DNA of 60,792 bases from Rhizobium alarense (GTDB lineage: Bacteria > Pseudomonadota > Alphaproteobacteria > Rhizobiales > Rhizobiaceae), in the NCBI RefSeq assembly GCF_021555155.1, contig NZ_JAKGBU010000025.1, positions 1-60,792 of the forward strand, written 5' to 3'. The notes under the pieces were generated by a model. It saw only the letters and a list, made by a program, of their open reading frames with translations, did not search any database and was not told the DNA's origin. Below are positions 54,180 to 60,792 of the stretch, in pieces. Position numbers and translations under genes: made by a program. The number at the start of each line of letters is the position of its first letter. Position 1 is the stretch's first letter.

Positions 54180-54926
54180 ATGAGCTTTTCAGATTATCGA
54201 ACCGCGGTGGTGACCGGCGCGTCCGCCGGCATGGGCGCCGCTATCGTCGAGCGGTTTTGCAAGGAGGGCCTGACGGTTCACGCCATCGCGCGCCGCCAGG
54301 ACCGCCTGGACGAACTCGCCGCACGCACCGGCTGCATTCCGCATGCCATGGATATGAAGGACATCGACGGCCTGACGAAGCTCCTGAGCAAACTCGAGGT
54401 CGATATCCTCGTCAACAATGCAGGCGTCGGACGCGTCGGCAACATCACGCATGCGAGCGCCGATGACATCGACGATCTGGTCGACCTCAACCTGCGCAGC
54501 GTTCTGCAGGCCTGCCGAATGGTGTTGCCGGGCATGATGGAACGCGACCGCGGCCACGTCATCAACATCGGCTCGATTGCCGGCCACTACAATTTCGGCG
54601 GCAACACGATGTACCATGCCACGAAGGCGGCCATCCATATGCTGTCCCAGCAACTCCGCATCGACGTTCTCGGCAAGCGCGTGCGGGTGACCGAAATCTG
54701 CCCCGGCCGGGTGGAAACAGAGATCTTCGACCGCAATCACGGCGTCACCAAGGAAGAGGCGCGCAAGAAATATTACGAAGGCTATGAAGTACCGTCCGCC
54801 GAGCATGTCGCCGAGATCGCCGCCTTTGCGGTCGCCATGCCGAGCTATGTCAATCTCGGTCTGATGGAGGTCATGTCGACTTTCCAAGTGCCAGGTGGCC
54901 TGACGACGCTGAAGAGCAAGGAATAA
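54180..54926 (+). CDS. Short-chain dehydrogenase/reductase
   Basis: 248 aa, classical SDR. Cofactor motif TGASAGMGAAI (TGxxxGxG), NNAGVG, catalytic Ser in NIGSIAGHYNFGG and the YxxxK pair in MYHATKAAIHML. The YdfG/serine-dehydrogenase-like ending CPGRVETEIFDRNHGVTKEEARKKYYEGYEVPSAEHVAEIAAFAVAMP suggests an enzyme for 3-hydroxy acids or beta-hydroxy amino acids. Start by family alignment. Divergent LysR on one side, terminator 54979-55014 on the other. Substrate unknown. Confidence 0.87.
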   Translation: MSFSDYRTAVVTGASAGMGAAIVERFCKEGLTVHAIARRQDRLDELAARTGCIPHAMDMKDIDGLTKLLSKLEVDILVNNAGVGRVGNITHASADDIDDLVDLNLRSVLQACRMVLPGMMERDRGHVINIGSIAGHYNFGGNTMYHATKAAIHMLSQQLRIDVLGKRVRVTEICPGRVETEIFDRNHGVTKEEARKKYYEGYEVPSAEHVAEIAAFAVAMPSYVNLGLMEVMSTFQVPGGLTTLKSKE

Positions 54927-54978
54927 ACACCCACATTGCGGCATCGAACGCGCCGTCGACTTCTGCAATGTCCAAAAA

Positions 54979-55014
54979 ATGACGCGCTCAGGCAAAACCA
55001 TCTGAGCGCGTCAT
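54979..55014. terminator. Bidirectional terminator between the SDR gene and pxpA
   Basis: Perfect 13-bp stem ATGACGCGCTCAG/CTGAGCGCGTCAT with a 10-base loop, flanked by an A-run on the left and a T-run (GCATTTTTGA) on the right. It separates two convergent genes. Confidence 0.85.
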
Positions 55015-55062
55015 GCATTTTTGACATCTGTGGTTCAGGTCTATCCGTCGGATACTCTCCGC

Positions 55063-55827
55063 TTATACCTGCGCTGAGAGCGGGACGATGGAAGTACCGC
55101 TTTGTTCAAGCGCCTTGCGGATCGTGCGGGCCAACGCCACCGCGCCCGGCGTATCCGAATGGACAAGAATGGAATGGGCCGGCATGTCGATCGTTTCGCC
55201 GTCGATGGTTTCGACGACGTGTTCGCGAAGCAGCTTCAGCAAGCGAGCGAGGACCGCCGCCTCGTCCTTGATGACCGCACCCGGCAGGGAACGGGGGGCA
55301 AGCTGGCCATCTTTCGTATAGGCCCGGTCGACCAGGAAGAGACGCCAGCAGGGCAATCCCGCCTCTTTTGCCGCCTTTTCCAATGCCGAGCCCGGCAGAA
55401 CGAGAAGGCGGATTTCAGGGTCGAACTGCCGGACGGCGCTAACGAGCGCCTCCGCCGTTTTCGCATCGGCGGAAGCGAGATTGCCGAGCGCGCCATGCGG
55501 ATTGACGTGCCAGATACGTTGCCCCGTCGCCCGCGCGAAGGCGTCAAGCGCACCGAGCTGGTAAAGCACATGCTTTTCGATTTCGCTCGCGTCCATCTGG
55601 ATCACGCGGCGGCCGAAGCCCATCCGGTCCGGAAAACTGACATGCGCCCCGATGTCAACGCCGTTCTCTTTCGCCAGCCGCACTGTCCGATCCATGATCA
55701 TCGGGTCTCCGGCGTGATACCCGCAGGCGATGTTGGCAGACGTGATCAATGGCATCAGTGCTTCGTCGTCGGCGATGCTGTAGGGGCCGAACCCCTCCCC
55801 CAAATCGGCATTGATATCGATGCGCAT
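55063..55827 (-). CDS. pxpA: PxpA (LamB/YcsF family) 5-oxoprolinase subunit
   Basis: 254 aa, complete LamB/YcsF protein: MRIDINADLGEGFGPYSIADDEALMPLITSANIACGYHAGDP, VDIGAHVSFPDRMGFGRR, the WHVNPHGALGN block and the C-terminal HSILVHSDTPGA. With PxpB and PxpC it forms an ATP-dependent 5-oxoprolinase in other bacteria. It is last of a six-gene coupled operon, two bases after the stop of the carrier-like gene. Confidence 0.9.
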   Translation of the reverse strand: MRIDINADLGEGFGPYSIADDEALMPLITSANIACGYHAGDPMIMDRTVRLAKENGVDIGAHVSFPDRMGFGRRVIQMDASEIEKHVLYQLGALDAFARATGQRIWHVNPHGALGNLASADAKTAEALVSAVRQFDPEIRLLVLPGSALEKAAKEAGLPCWRLFLVDRAYTKDGQLAPRSLPGAVIKDEAAVLARLLKLLREHVVETIDGETIDMPAHSILVHSDTPGAVALARTIRKALEQSGTSIVPLSAQV

Positions 55828-55829
55828 GA

Positions 55830-56264
55830 CTATCCTTTCGCGGCTTTTCCGTCCTCGTCCGGGAAAAATTCGAAAACCGGCGTCGCGTATCCAACCAGTT
55901 GACCCGGTTCCCAAAGCCGTCGTCCCAGCCGGCCAACTGCCGGCGCAACGACCGCGCTCAACAAGTTGCCGGCCCGGACATAGGCAACCGGCTCTCCTGC
56001 CACGACGCGCCGCCCTTCGACGGGTTCGCCCTCATCGGCGGGATGAAGTGGATGACGTTCAAGCAACGTGCCAATTGCGGGGCTTCGAAGTTCGACCGGG
56101 GAAGCGGGAGCTCGCGCCACCTGCGCAGATGCGGAAATCGCAGCAGCGTCCGGAGCCGTTGCCAGCTTCATGGCTATCCGCCGGCGGCCATTAGTGATGT
56201 CGACTTGCGAGAAGCCTTTTTCGAGCATCAATTGCAGCAAGCGGTCGAAATCGACGGTCTTCAT
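55830..56264 (-). CDS. Biotin-carrier-like protein lacking the biotinyl lysine
   Basis: 144 aa with the layout of a biotin carboxyl carrier protein: an N-terminal helical part (DFDRLLQLMLEKGFSQVDITNG), a linker rich in Ala and Pro, and a C-terminal biotinyl-like domain (ELRSPAIGTLLERHPLHPADEGEPVEGRRVVAGEPVAYVRAGNLLSAVVAPAVGRL). Where carriers have EAMK, this has RAGN, so there is no Lys to biotinylate. It overlaps pxpC by four bases and precedes pxpA by two, so it is kept in the operon. It may be a structural or adaptor subunit. Confidence 0.75.
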   Translation of the reverse strand: MKTVDFDRLLQLMLEKGFSQVDITNGRRRIAMKLATAPDAAAISASAQVARAPASPVELRSPAIGTLLERHPLHPADEGEPVEGRRVVAGEPVAYVRAGNLLSAVVAPAVGRLGRRLWEPGQLVGYATPVFEFFPDEDGKAAKG

Positions 56265-57247
56265 GCCTGCCTCCAGTGCCGAGAAGCCTCGCGCAGACGA
56301 GCTGTCTGATGCCTCAGATCGTCAAGATAGATTCTCACATCGATGAGCGCATCGAGCCCTTCTTCGTAGCTGACCTCAGCGAAATGCAGCCTGTCGCCGG
56401 CCTTCGCCTGGCCGACGCGCCAGAGATCGGCCTCGATGACCGTGCCGATCTTCGGATACCCGCCCATTGTGGCGGCATCGGCGAGCTGGATAATCGGATG
56501 CCCGCCCGCCGGCACCTGGATGACACCGGGCACGACACCGTGCGAACGCAACTCAACTTTATGCGCAAGCTCCAGATCTGGTCCGGCAAGCCGGAAGCCC
56601 GCACGGTTGCTCTGCGCGGTGACCTCCCATTGCGCATTCCAGAAAAGGTCCTGCGATGCGGTGGTATAGTGATCGTATTCCGCCGCGACGACCACCCTGA
56701 CCGCGATTGGGGAATTGTCGGTCAACGCCAACGCCAGAGACGGCGGTAGAGCACCGACACCATCTTCCGGCAGGACGAGACTATTGCCCCCCGCCACGAT
56801 GAGGTCGCCCTTGCCGACCTGGCGGCCTTCGAGCCCGCCGAAAACCTCACGCAGTTGCGTGCTGCGGGATCCGAGTACTTCGGGAACATCAACGCCGCCT
56901 GCCAGGCAGAGATAGGCGCGTGTTCCGGAGCGCGCTGGAGAAAGCGAAAGCGTCTGTCCCGCTTTTGCCCGCATCGCCCACCAGGGAGGAACCGGGCGGC
57001 CATCGAGCTTTGCGGCGCAATCTGCACCTGTCAGGGCAAAATTGACGTCCTCGCGAAAGGCGAATTTCACCGGCGGAAGGGGAATTTCGAGACCAGCGAC
57101 ACCTTCGTCATTGCCGAGCAGCAGGTTGCCGACGGCAAGCGCCAAGCGGTCCATCGCACCGGAGCGGCATACGCCGTAGCGATAAAAGCCGCAGCGGCCG
57201 AGATCCTGTACTGTCATCAGCGGGGCGGCGGAGAGAACCTCGATCAT
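56261..57247 (-). CDS. pxpC: PxpC (KipA/AHS2-like) subunit
   Basis: 328 aa from MIEVLSAAPLMTVQDLGRCGFYRYGVCRSGAMDRLALAVGN, the biotin-dependent carboxyltransferase family pattern (AHS2, CT_A_B). FALTGADCAAKLDGRPVPPW and VPGVIQVPAGGHPIIQLADAATMGGYPKIGTVIEADLWR are typical. The start overlaps the pxpB stop (ATGA at 57244-57247). In urea carboxylase the same domain is part of the carboxyltransferase; in PxpABC it serves 5-oxoproline cleavage. Confidence 0.9.
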   Translation of the reverse strand: MIEVLSAAPLMTVQDLGRCGFYRYGVCRSGAMDRLALAVGNLLLGNDEGVAGLEIPLPPVKFAFREDVNFALTGADCAAKLDGRPVPPWWAMRAKAGQTLSLSPARSGTRAYLCLAGGVDVPEVLGSRSTQLREVFGGLEGRQVGKGDLIVAGGNSLVLPEDGVGALPPSLALALTDNSPIAVRVVVAAEYDHYTTASQDLFWNAQWEVTAQSNRAGFRLAGPDLELAHKVELRSHGVVPGVIQVPAGGHPIIQLADAATMGGYPKIGTVIEADLWRVGQAKAGDRLHFAEVSYEEGLDALIDVRIYLDDLRHQTARLREASRHWRQA

Positions 57248-57921
57248 GACAGAATGCTCTCCACCTTGAAATGCACGATATCGCCCGGCCCCAGCAACGC
57301 CGGCGGCCGCCGTTCGGGATTGAAGAAGGAAATCTCCGCATGGCCGATGGTGTGCCAGCCGCTTGGGCCTGCAGATGCCGAAACACCCGTCTGCATGCCG
57401 GCGATCGAGAGTGAGCCACCAGGAATGCTCACGAGCGGCACCTTCCGGCGCGGCAGGAAGAGGCGGGAATCGAGACCGCCGAGATAGCAATAACCTGCAT
57501 GGCTTCCGACCGCATACACCGTGTATGCCGGTGCTGTGTGGATTTTCACGACGTCGGCCACGCTCAGGCCGGTATTTTCGGCGACCTCGCGCAAATGCGG
57601 CCCGCCGGCGCCGCCATAGGCTATCGAAATCTCGATCTCGCGCGGCTTCATCTCTTTTTCTTCACCGCCCGCCCAGGCCTCGAAAAGCTTGTGCTCAAAG
57701 GCTTCGATGTCGCGTGGCGGATCGGAAAAGATCAGCATGAGATTGGTCATGCCCGGTACGGCTTCGCCGACGCTCGGCCAATCCATTGCCTGGTCCGCCA
57801 GCGCCCAAATGCGCATTTGCGTATGCAGGTCGAACTCTCCCGGCGCTTCGAACAAAAGGGCGGTATTGCCGAGCAGGCTGACGCGCGGTTCCTGAAGGAT
57901 ACTGGGCATGTTCTTGTTCAT
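57244..57921 (-). CDS. pxpB: PxpB (KipI/AHS1-like) subunit
   Basis: 225 aa from MNKNMPSILQEPRVSLLGNTALLFEAPGEFDLHTQMRIWAL. AHS1 (CT_C_D) family: AVPGMTNLMLIFSDPPRD, IEISIAYGGAGGPHLREVAENTGLSVADVVKIHTAPAYTVYAVGSHAGYCYLGGLDSRLFLPRR and SIPGGSLSIAGMQTGVSASAGPSGWHTIG. Partner of PxpC. Its ATG overlaps the stop of the biotin carboxylase gene (ATGA), and its stop overlaps pxpC. Confidence 0.9.
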   Translation of the reverse strand: MNKNMPSILQEPRVSLLGNTALLFEAPGEFDLHTQMRIWALADQAMDWPSVGEAVPGMTNLMLIFSDPPRDIEAFEHKLFEAWAGGEEKEMKPREIEISIAYGGAGGPHLREVAENTGLSVADVVKIHTAPAYTVYAVGSHAGYCYLGGLDSRLFLPRRKVPLVSIPGGSLSIAGMQTGVSASAGPSGWHTIGHAEISFFNPERRPPALLGPGDIVHFKVESILS

Positions 57922-59285
57922 CGCGATGCCCTTTCCGCCAGAAGATGCTCGAGGTGATGGATGTCGATGTTGCCCGAGACGAAACCGTCGTCCTCGAGGA
58001 GTTCGGCATGAAGGAGCGCGTTGCAGGCCGGCCCCTCGATGCGCAACTGCTTGAGCGCTCCCTGCATCCGTTCGATGGCCTCGCCCCGCGACCTGCCGTG
58101 CGTGATGACCTTGGCAATCATCGAATCGTAATGTGTCGGGATCTCGTAGCCGAGAGCGAGATGCGTGTCGGACCGAACACCCGGACCACCTGGCAGCGCC
58201 AGCGCGGTTACACGACCCGGCCTCGGCGCGAAAGTGTAAGGGTCTTCCGCATTGATCCGGCATTCGATCGAATGGCCATCGCAACGGACATCCTCCTGGC
58301 AAATCGACAGCTCGTCGCCGAGCGCCACCTTGATCTGTTCGGCGACGATATCGATGCCGGTCACCATTTCGGTGACGGGATGCTCGACCTGCACGCGCGT
58401 ATTCATCTCAATGAAATAGAAGGCGCCGTCCTCGTAAAGGAACTCGAAGGTCCCCGCCCCGGAATAACCGATCTCGCGGCAGGCACCGGCACAGAGCTCA
58501 CCGATTTCGGCGATCCGTCCCCGACCGATCCCCGGAGCCGGCGCTTCCTCGATCACTTTTTGGTGGCGACGCTGGAGAGAGCAGTCGCGATCTCCCAGCC
58601 AAACCGCATTACCGTGGCTGTCGCACATGACCTGGATTTCGACATGACGCGGCCGATCGAGAAACTTCTCCATGTAGATGGTGGGATTGCCGAAGAAGCG
58701 CGCGGCCTCCTTGCGGGTCAGTTCCACAGCTTCTCTCAGCTCCGTAGCGGATCGTATGATGCGCATGCCGCGGCCACCGCCGCCGCCCGCCGCCTTGATG
58801 ATGACCGGGTAGCCGATCTCGGCAGCGATGCCCTCAATGACCTTCGGATCGTCGGGCAGGCGTTCGTCGGGACCGGGCACGCAGGGTACACCGGCCGCGA
58901 CCATTGCCCGTTTTGCCGCGATCTTGTCGCCCATGGTGCGAATGCAATCCCCCGAGGGGCCGATGAAGACCAGGCCGGCCTCCGCTACGGCATCGGCGAA
59001 GGCCGCATTTTCCGAAAGGAAGCCGTAGCCCGGGTGGATCGCACCAGCGCCCGTTGCGGCAGCGGCCATCAAGATGGCTTCGACATTGAGGTAGCTCGCC
59101 GACGGCGAGGCCGGACCTATGCAGATCGACTGATCCGCCAGCGCCAGGTAAGGCGCTTGCCTGTCGGCTTCCGAGTAGACGCAGACGACCTTGAGGTTCA
59201 ACTGCCGGCATGCGCACAGGATCCTCAGCGCGATCTCGCCGCGGTTGGCAATCAGGACGGTATCAAAGGGCAATCGAGAATTCAT
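57918..59285 (-). CDS. accC: Biotin carboxylase subunit (AccC-like)
   Basis: 455 aa from MNSRLPFDTVLIANRGEIALRIL at 59285 (AAGG spaced seven bases); a GTG at 59297 is the alternative. ATP-grasp biotin carboxylase: IHPGYGFLSENAAFADAV, KAAGGGGGRGMRI (ATP loop), VWLGDRDCSLQRRHQKVIEEAPAPG, FIEMNTRVQVEHPVTEMVTGID. It carboxylates biotin on its carrier with bicarbonate and ATP. Here it sits between a carrier and PxpB/C, with no acetyl-CoA carboxyltransferase, so it probably serves a dedicated carboxylase and not fatty-acid synthesis. Confidence 0.9.
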   Translation of the reverse strand: MNSRLPFDTVLIANRGEIALRILCACRQLNLKVVCVYSEADRQAPYLALADQSICIGPASPSASYLNVEAILMAAAATGAGAIHPGYGFLSENAAFADAVAEAGLVFIGPSGDCIRTMGDKIAAKRAMVAAGVPCVPGPDERLPDDPKVIEGIAAEIGYPVIIKAAGGGGGRGMRIIRSATELREAVELTRKEAARFFGNPTIYMEKFLDRPRHVEIQVMCDSHGNAVWLGDRDCSLQRRHQKVIEEAPAPGIGRGRIAEIGELCAGACREIGYSGAGTFEFLYEDGAFYFIEMNTRVQVEHPVTEMVTGIDIVAEQIKVALGDELSICQEDVRCDGHSIECRINAEDPYTFAPRPGRVTALALPGGPGVRSDTHLALGYEIPTHYDSMIAKVITHGRSRGEAIERMQGALKQLRIEGPACNALLHAELLEDDGFVSGNIDIHHLEHLLAERASR

Positions 59286-59301
59286 GTCCGCCTTCACGCG
59301 A

Positions 59302-59727
59302 TTAGTTTGCGGATATCCGGAAAAGCGGCTGACCGAGGGAAACCTGTTCGCCGGATTTCACGAGAATTTCCTTCACGACGCCGCCATGCTCGGCGCTAAC
59401 CGCATTGAAGGCTTTCATTGCTTCAATGGTGCAGAGCGTATCGCCGAGGGCAACGGTCTGGCCGATTGCAATATAGGCGGGCGCATCCGGTGAAGGAGTA
59501 AGGTGAACGATCCCGAAGAACGGCGCCTCGACCAGTCCAGCCAAATCACCGGCAGTAGCCTGCGGGGTGGCGTCATCGCCAACCGCCGCCCCGTGAGCGG
59601 ATACCGGCACGATGACGCCGTTCGCCCTCACCAGCCTGATATGCTCATCGCCTTCGCTCCACTCCAGTTCGGAAAGAGGAGTGACCGACATCCAGTCCAT
59701 CAGGGCGTTGAGTTTATCGAAGTCCAT
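59302..59727 (-). CDS. accB: Biotin carboxyl carrier protein (AccB-like)
   Basis: 141 aa. N-terminal MDFDKLNALMDWMSVTPLSELEWSEGDEHIRLVR, an Ala-rich linker, then the biotinyl domain VEAPFFGIVHLTPSPDAPAYIAIGQTVALGDTLCTIEAMKAFNAVSAEHGGVVKEIL with the biotin-accepting Lys in EAMK. First gene of the six-gene operon accB-accC-pxpB-pxpC-carrier-like-pxpA, and 16 bases before accC. Partner of the biotin carboxylase. Confidence 0.9.
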   Translation of the reverse strand: MDFDKLNALMDWMSVTPLSELEWSEGDEHIRLVRANGVIVPVSAHGAAVGDDATPQATAGDLAGLVEAPFFGIVHLTPSPDAPAYIAIGQTVALGDTLCTIEAMKAFNAVSAEHGGVVKEILVKSGEQVSLGQPLFRISAN

Positions 59728-59771
59728 TGAGCCTTCCGCGTCGAAATTCAGAAATCCGGAAACGTCATATC

Positions 59772-59792
59772 TATGGTCGAAACGCTACCATA
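59772..59792. promoter_or_regulatory. Inverted repeat in the accB/aminotransferase promoter region
   Basis: TATGGT-N9-ACCATA, a 6-bp dyad in the 230-bp divergent spacer, 45 bp from the accB start. Arrangement and TGGT/ACCA core are like operators of GntR-type regulators. Prediction only. Confidence 0.4.
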
Positions 59793-59957
59793 AGGGCGCG
59801 GTAATGGGGTCAGACGAGATTACAATATCCGGCAGCCTCATCGTCCTCCGCTATCGCCCCATAATGAATGCGTCTTACCCGCCGAAGCGCTTCTGCCTTT
59901 ATTCTGCGCACATTGATTTCAATGAGAGGACATGCGCGCGTAGACGCATGTGAACAG

Positions 59958-60792
59958 ATGCCGGAATTCAAGCTTGCAAAGCGTGTGACATCCATCCAGC
60001 CGTCCCCCAGCACGGCAGCCGCAGCAAGGGCGAGAGACCTGAAGGCCGCGGGACGCGATATCGTCGACATGACGGTCGGCGAACCGGATTTCGACACACC
60101 CGACATCGTCAAGGACGCCGGCATCGCCGCAATTCATGACGGCAAGACCAAATATACCGCCGTCAACGGAACCCTGGAACTGCGCAAGGCAATTGCCGGC
60201 CGCATGCAACGGCACACCGGCATTGACTATCCGCTTGAGCAGATCACCGTCGGCGGCGGCGGCAAGCAGATCATCTTCGTCGCCCTCATGGCATCGATTG
60301 ACGACAATGACGAGGTAATCATCCCGGCCCCCTACTGGGTGTCCTATCCCGACATGGTGGTCGCGAACGAAGGCAAGCCGGTCATTATCGCCTGCCCGGA
60401 AGCGGACGGTTTCAAGCTGAAGCCGGAAGCGCTGGAAGCGGCCATTACGCCGAAGACGCGCTGGCTGATCCTCAACACGCCGTCGAACCCCACCGGCGCG
60501 GTCTATACGGCCGGCGAGATGAAAGCGCTCGGCAAGGTGCTGGAACGCCACCCACGCGTGCTGGTGCTGACGGACGAAATCTACGATGAGATCTGGTTCG
60601 GTGAAGGACGCCTCGTCAGCCTCGTCGAAGCCGCGCCGCATCTGAAGGATCGCATCTTCGTCGTCAACGGCGTTTCCAAAAGCTACGCGATGACCGGATG
60701 GCGGCTTGGCTACGGCGTCGGTCCGCTGCCGCTGGTCAATGCGATCAACAAGCTGCAATCGCAGATTTCCTCCTGCCCCTCCTCCATCAGCC
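59958..60792 (+). CDS. Class I aminotransferase (aspartate aminotransferase type), cut by the window end
   Basis: 278 residues visible from MPEFKLAKRVTSIQPSPSTAAAARARDLKAAGRDIVDMTVGEPDFDTPDIV. Class I/II PLP aminotransferase with KTKYTAVNGTLELRKAI, PAPYWVSYPDM, LNTPSNPTGAVY, LTDEIYDEIWFG and the PLP-Lys segment VNGVSKSYAMTGWRLGYGVG. It resembles rhizobial AatA-type aspartate/prephenate aminotransferases. It is divergent from the accB/pxp operon, so an amino-acid link such as glutamate from 5-oxoproline is possible. The 3' end is outside the window. Confidence 0.87.
   Translation, partial: MPEFKLAKRVTSIQPSPSTAAAARARDLKAAGRDIVDMTVGEPDFDTPDIVKDAGIAAIHDGKTKYTAVNGTLELRKAIAGRMQRHTGIDYPLEQITVGGGGKQIIFVALMASIDDNDEVIIPAPYWVSYPDMVVANEGKPVIIACPEADGFKLKPEALEAAITPKTRWLILNTPSNPTGAVYTAGEMKALGKVLERHPRVLVLTDEIYDEIWFGEGRLVSLVEAAPHLKDRIFVVNGVSKSYAMTGWRLGYGVGPLPLVNAINKLQSQISSCPSSIS

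Noticed and set aside
1-60792. CRISPR array, tRNA or rRNA genes, intact insertion sequence
   Set aside because: Looked for spaced direct repeats, cloverleaf-like stretches and transposase motifs; none were found. The only tandem repeat is the octamer at 19159-19214.

Overview
The window reads as part of a large plasmid or chromid of a GC-rich alphaproteobacterium of the Rhizobiaceae (Sinorhizobium/Ensifer, Rhizobium or Agrobacterium type). The main reasons are a complete Ti-type conjugation block (traR, traM, traHBFA, oriT, traCDG) in the order known from rhizobial plasmids, a TraR box beside oriT, and catabolic ABC-transporter and CoA-ester gene sets typical of rhizobial symbiotic or accessory replicons. 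No repABC, traI/trb, rRNA, tRNA, CRISPR array or intact insertion sequence was seen.

Layout. (1) 1-3140 is a ruined malonate locus: matC with an in-frame stop, matB with frameshifts, a stop and no 5' end, and a matR-like GntR regulator without its 5' end. (2) 3204-15984 is a long leftward catabolic cluster: 3-hydroxyacyl-CoA dehydrogenase, class III CoA-transferase, glutaryl-CoA dehydrogenase (one nonsense codon), GABA-type aminotransferase, aldehyde dehydrogenase, a polyamine-type ABC importer, an NtrC-like regulator lacking the GAFTGA motif, and a PAS-only protein. Together they fit import of an amine or omega-amino acid and oxidation through glutarate and glutaryl-CoA. (3) 16364-21019 holds LysR, azoreductase, DoxX, GST, an octanucleotide tandem repeat, a frameshifted ribA-like gene and an AraC regulator. 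(4) 21130-31109 is the quorum-sensing and conjugation block. (5) 31110-52620 is a plasmid accessory region of mostly leftward small and hypothetical genes. It contains DUF736, a ParE/RelB-type pair, zinT, a frameshifted ArdC-like antirestriction gene, a four-gene coupled operon of unknowns, a ParB-like protein, a toxin-antitoxin-like pair with a zinc-ribbon partner, a giant methyltransferase-helicase gene (one-base insertion), DUF3085, DUF1419 and a Toprim/DUF3991 protein. (6) 53015-60792 holds LysR/SDR, a six-gene pxp/acc operon that looks like a split urea-carboxylase-type enzyme, and the start of an aspartate aminotransferase.

How it may work together. The nick site beside traA resembles that of RSF1010 and places the transferred strand on the + strand, so the DNA to the right of oriT enters the recipient first. 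In that leading region 18 of 24 gene calls are on the minus strand, so the incoming single strand would be their template. Two families of repeated leader sequences lie upstream of minus-strand genes there, and a near-consensus TraR box, isolated by a terminator, lies upstream of the Toprim to methyltransferase-helicase gene run. I infer a quorum-controlled and/or early-entry anti-defence and establishment module. That is the most interesting hypothesis in the window.

Caveat: at least seven genes carry stops or frameshifts. This may be real decay of an accessory replicon or consensus error, and reads would decide it.
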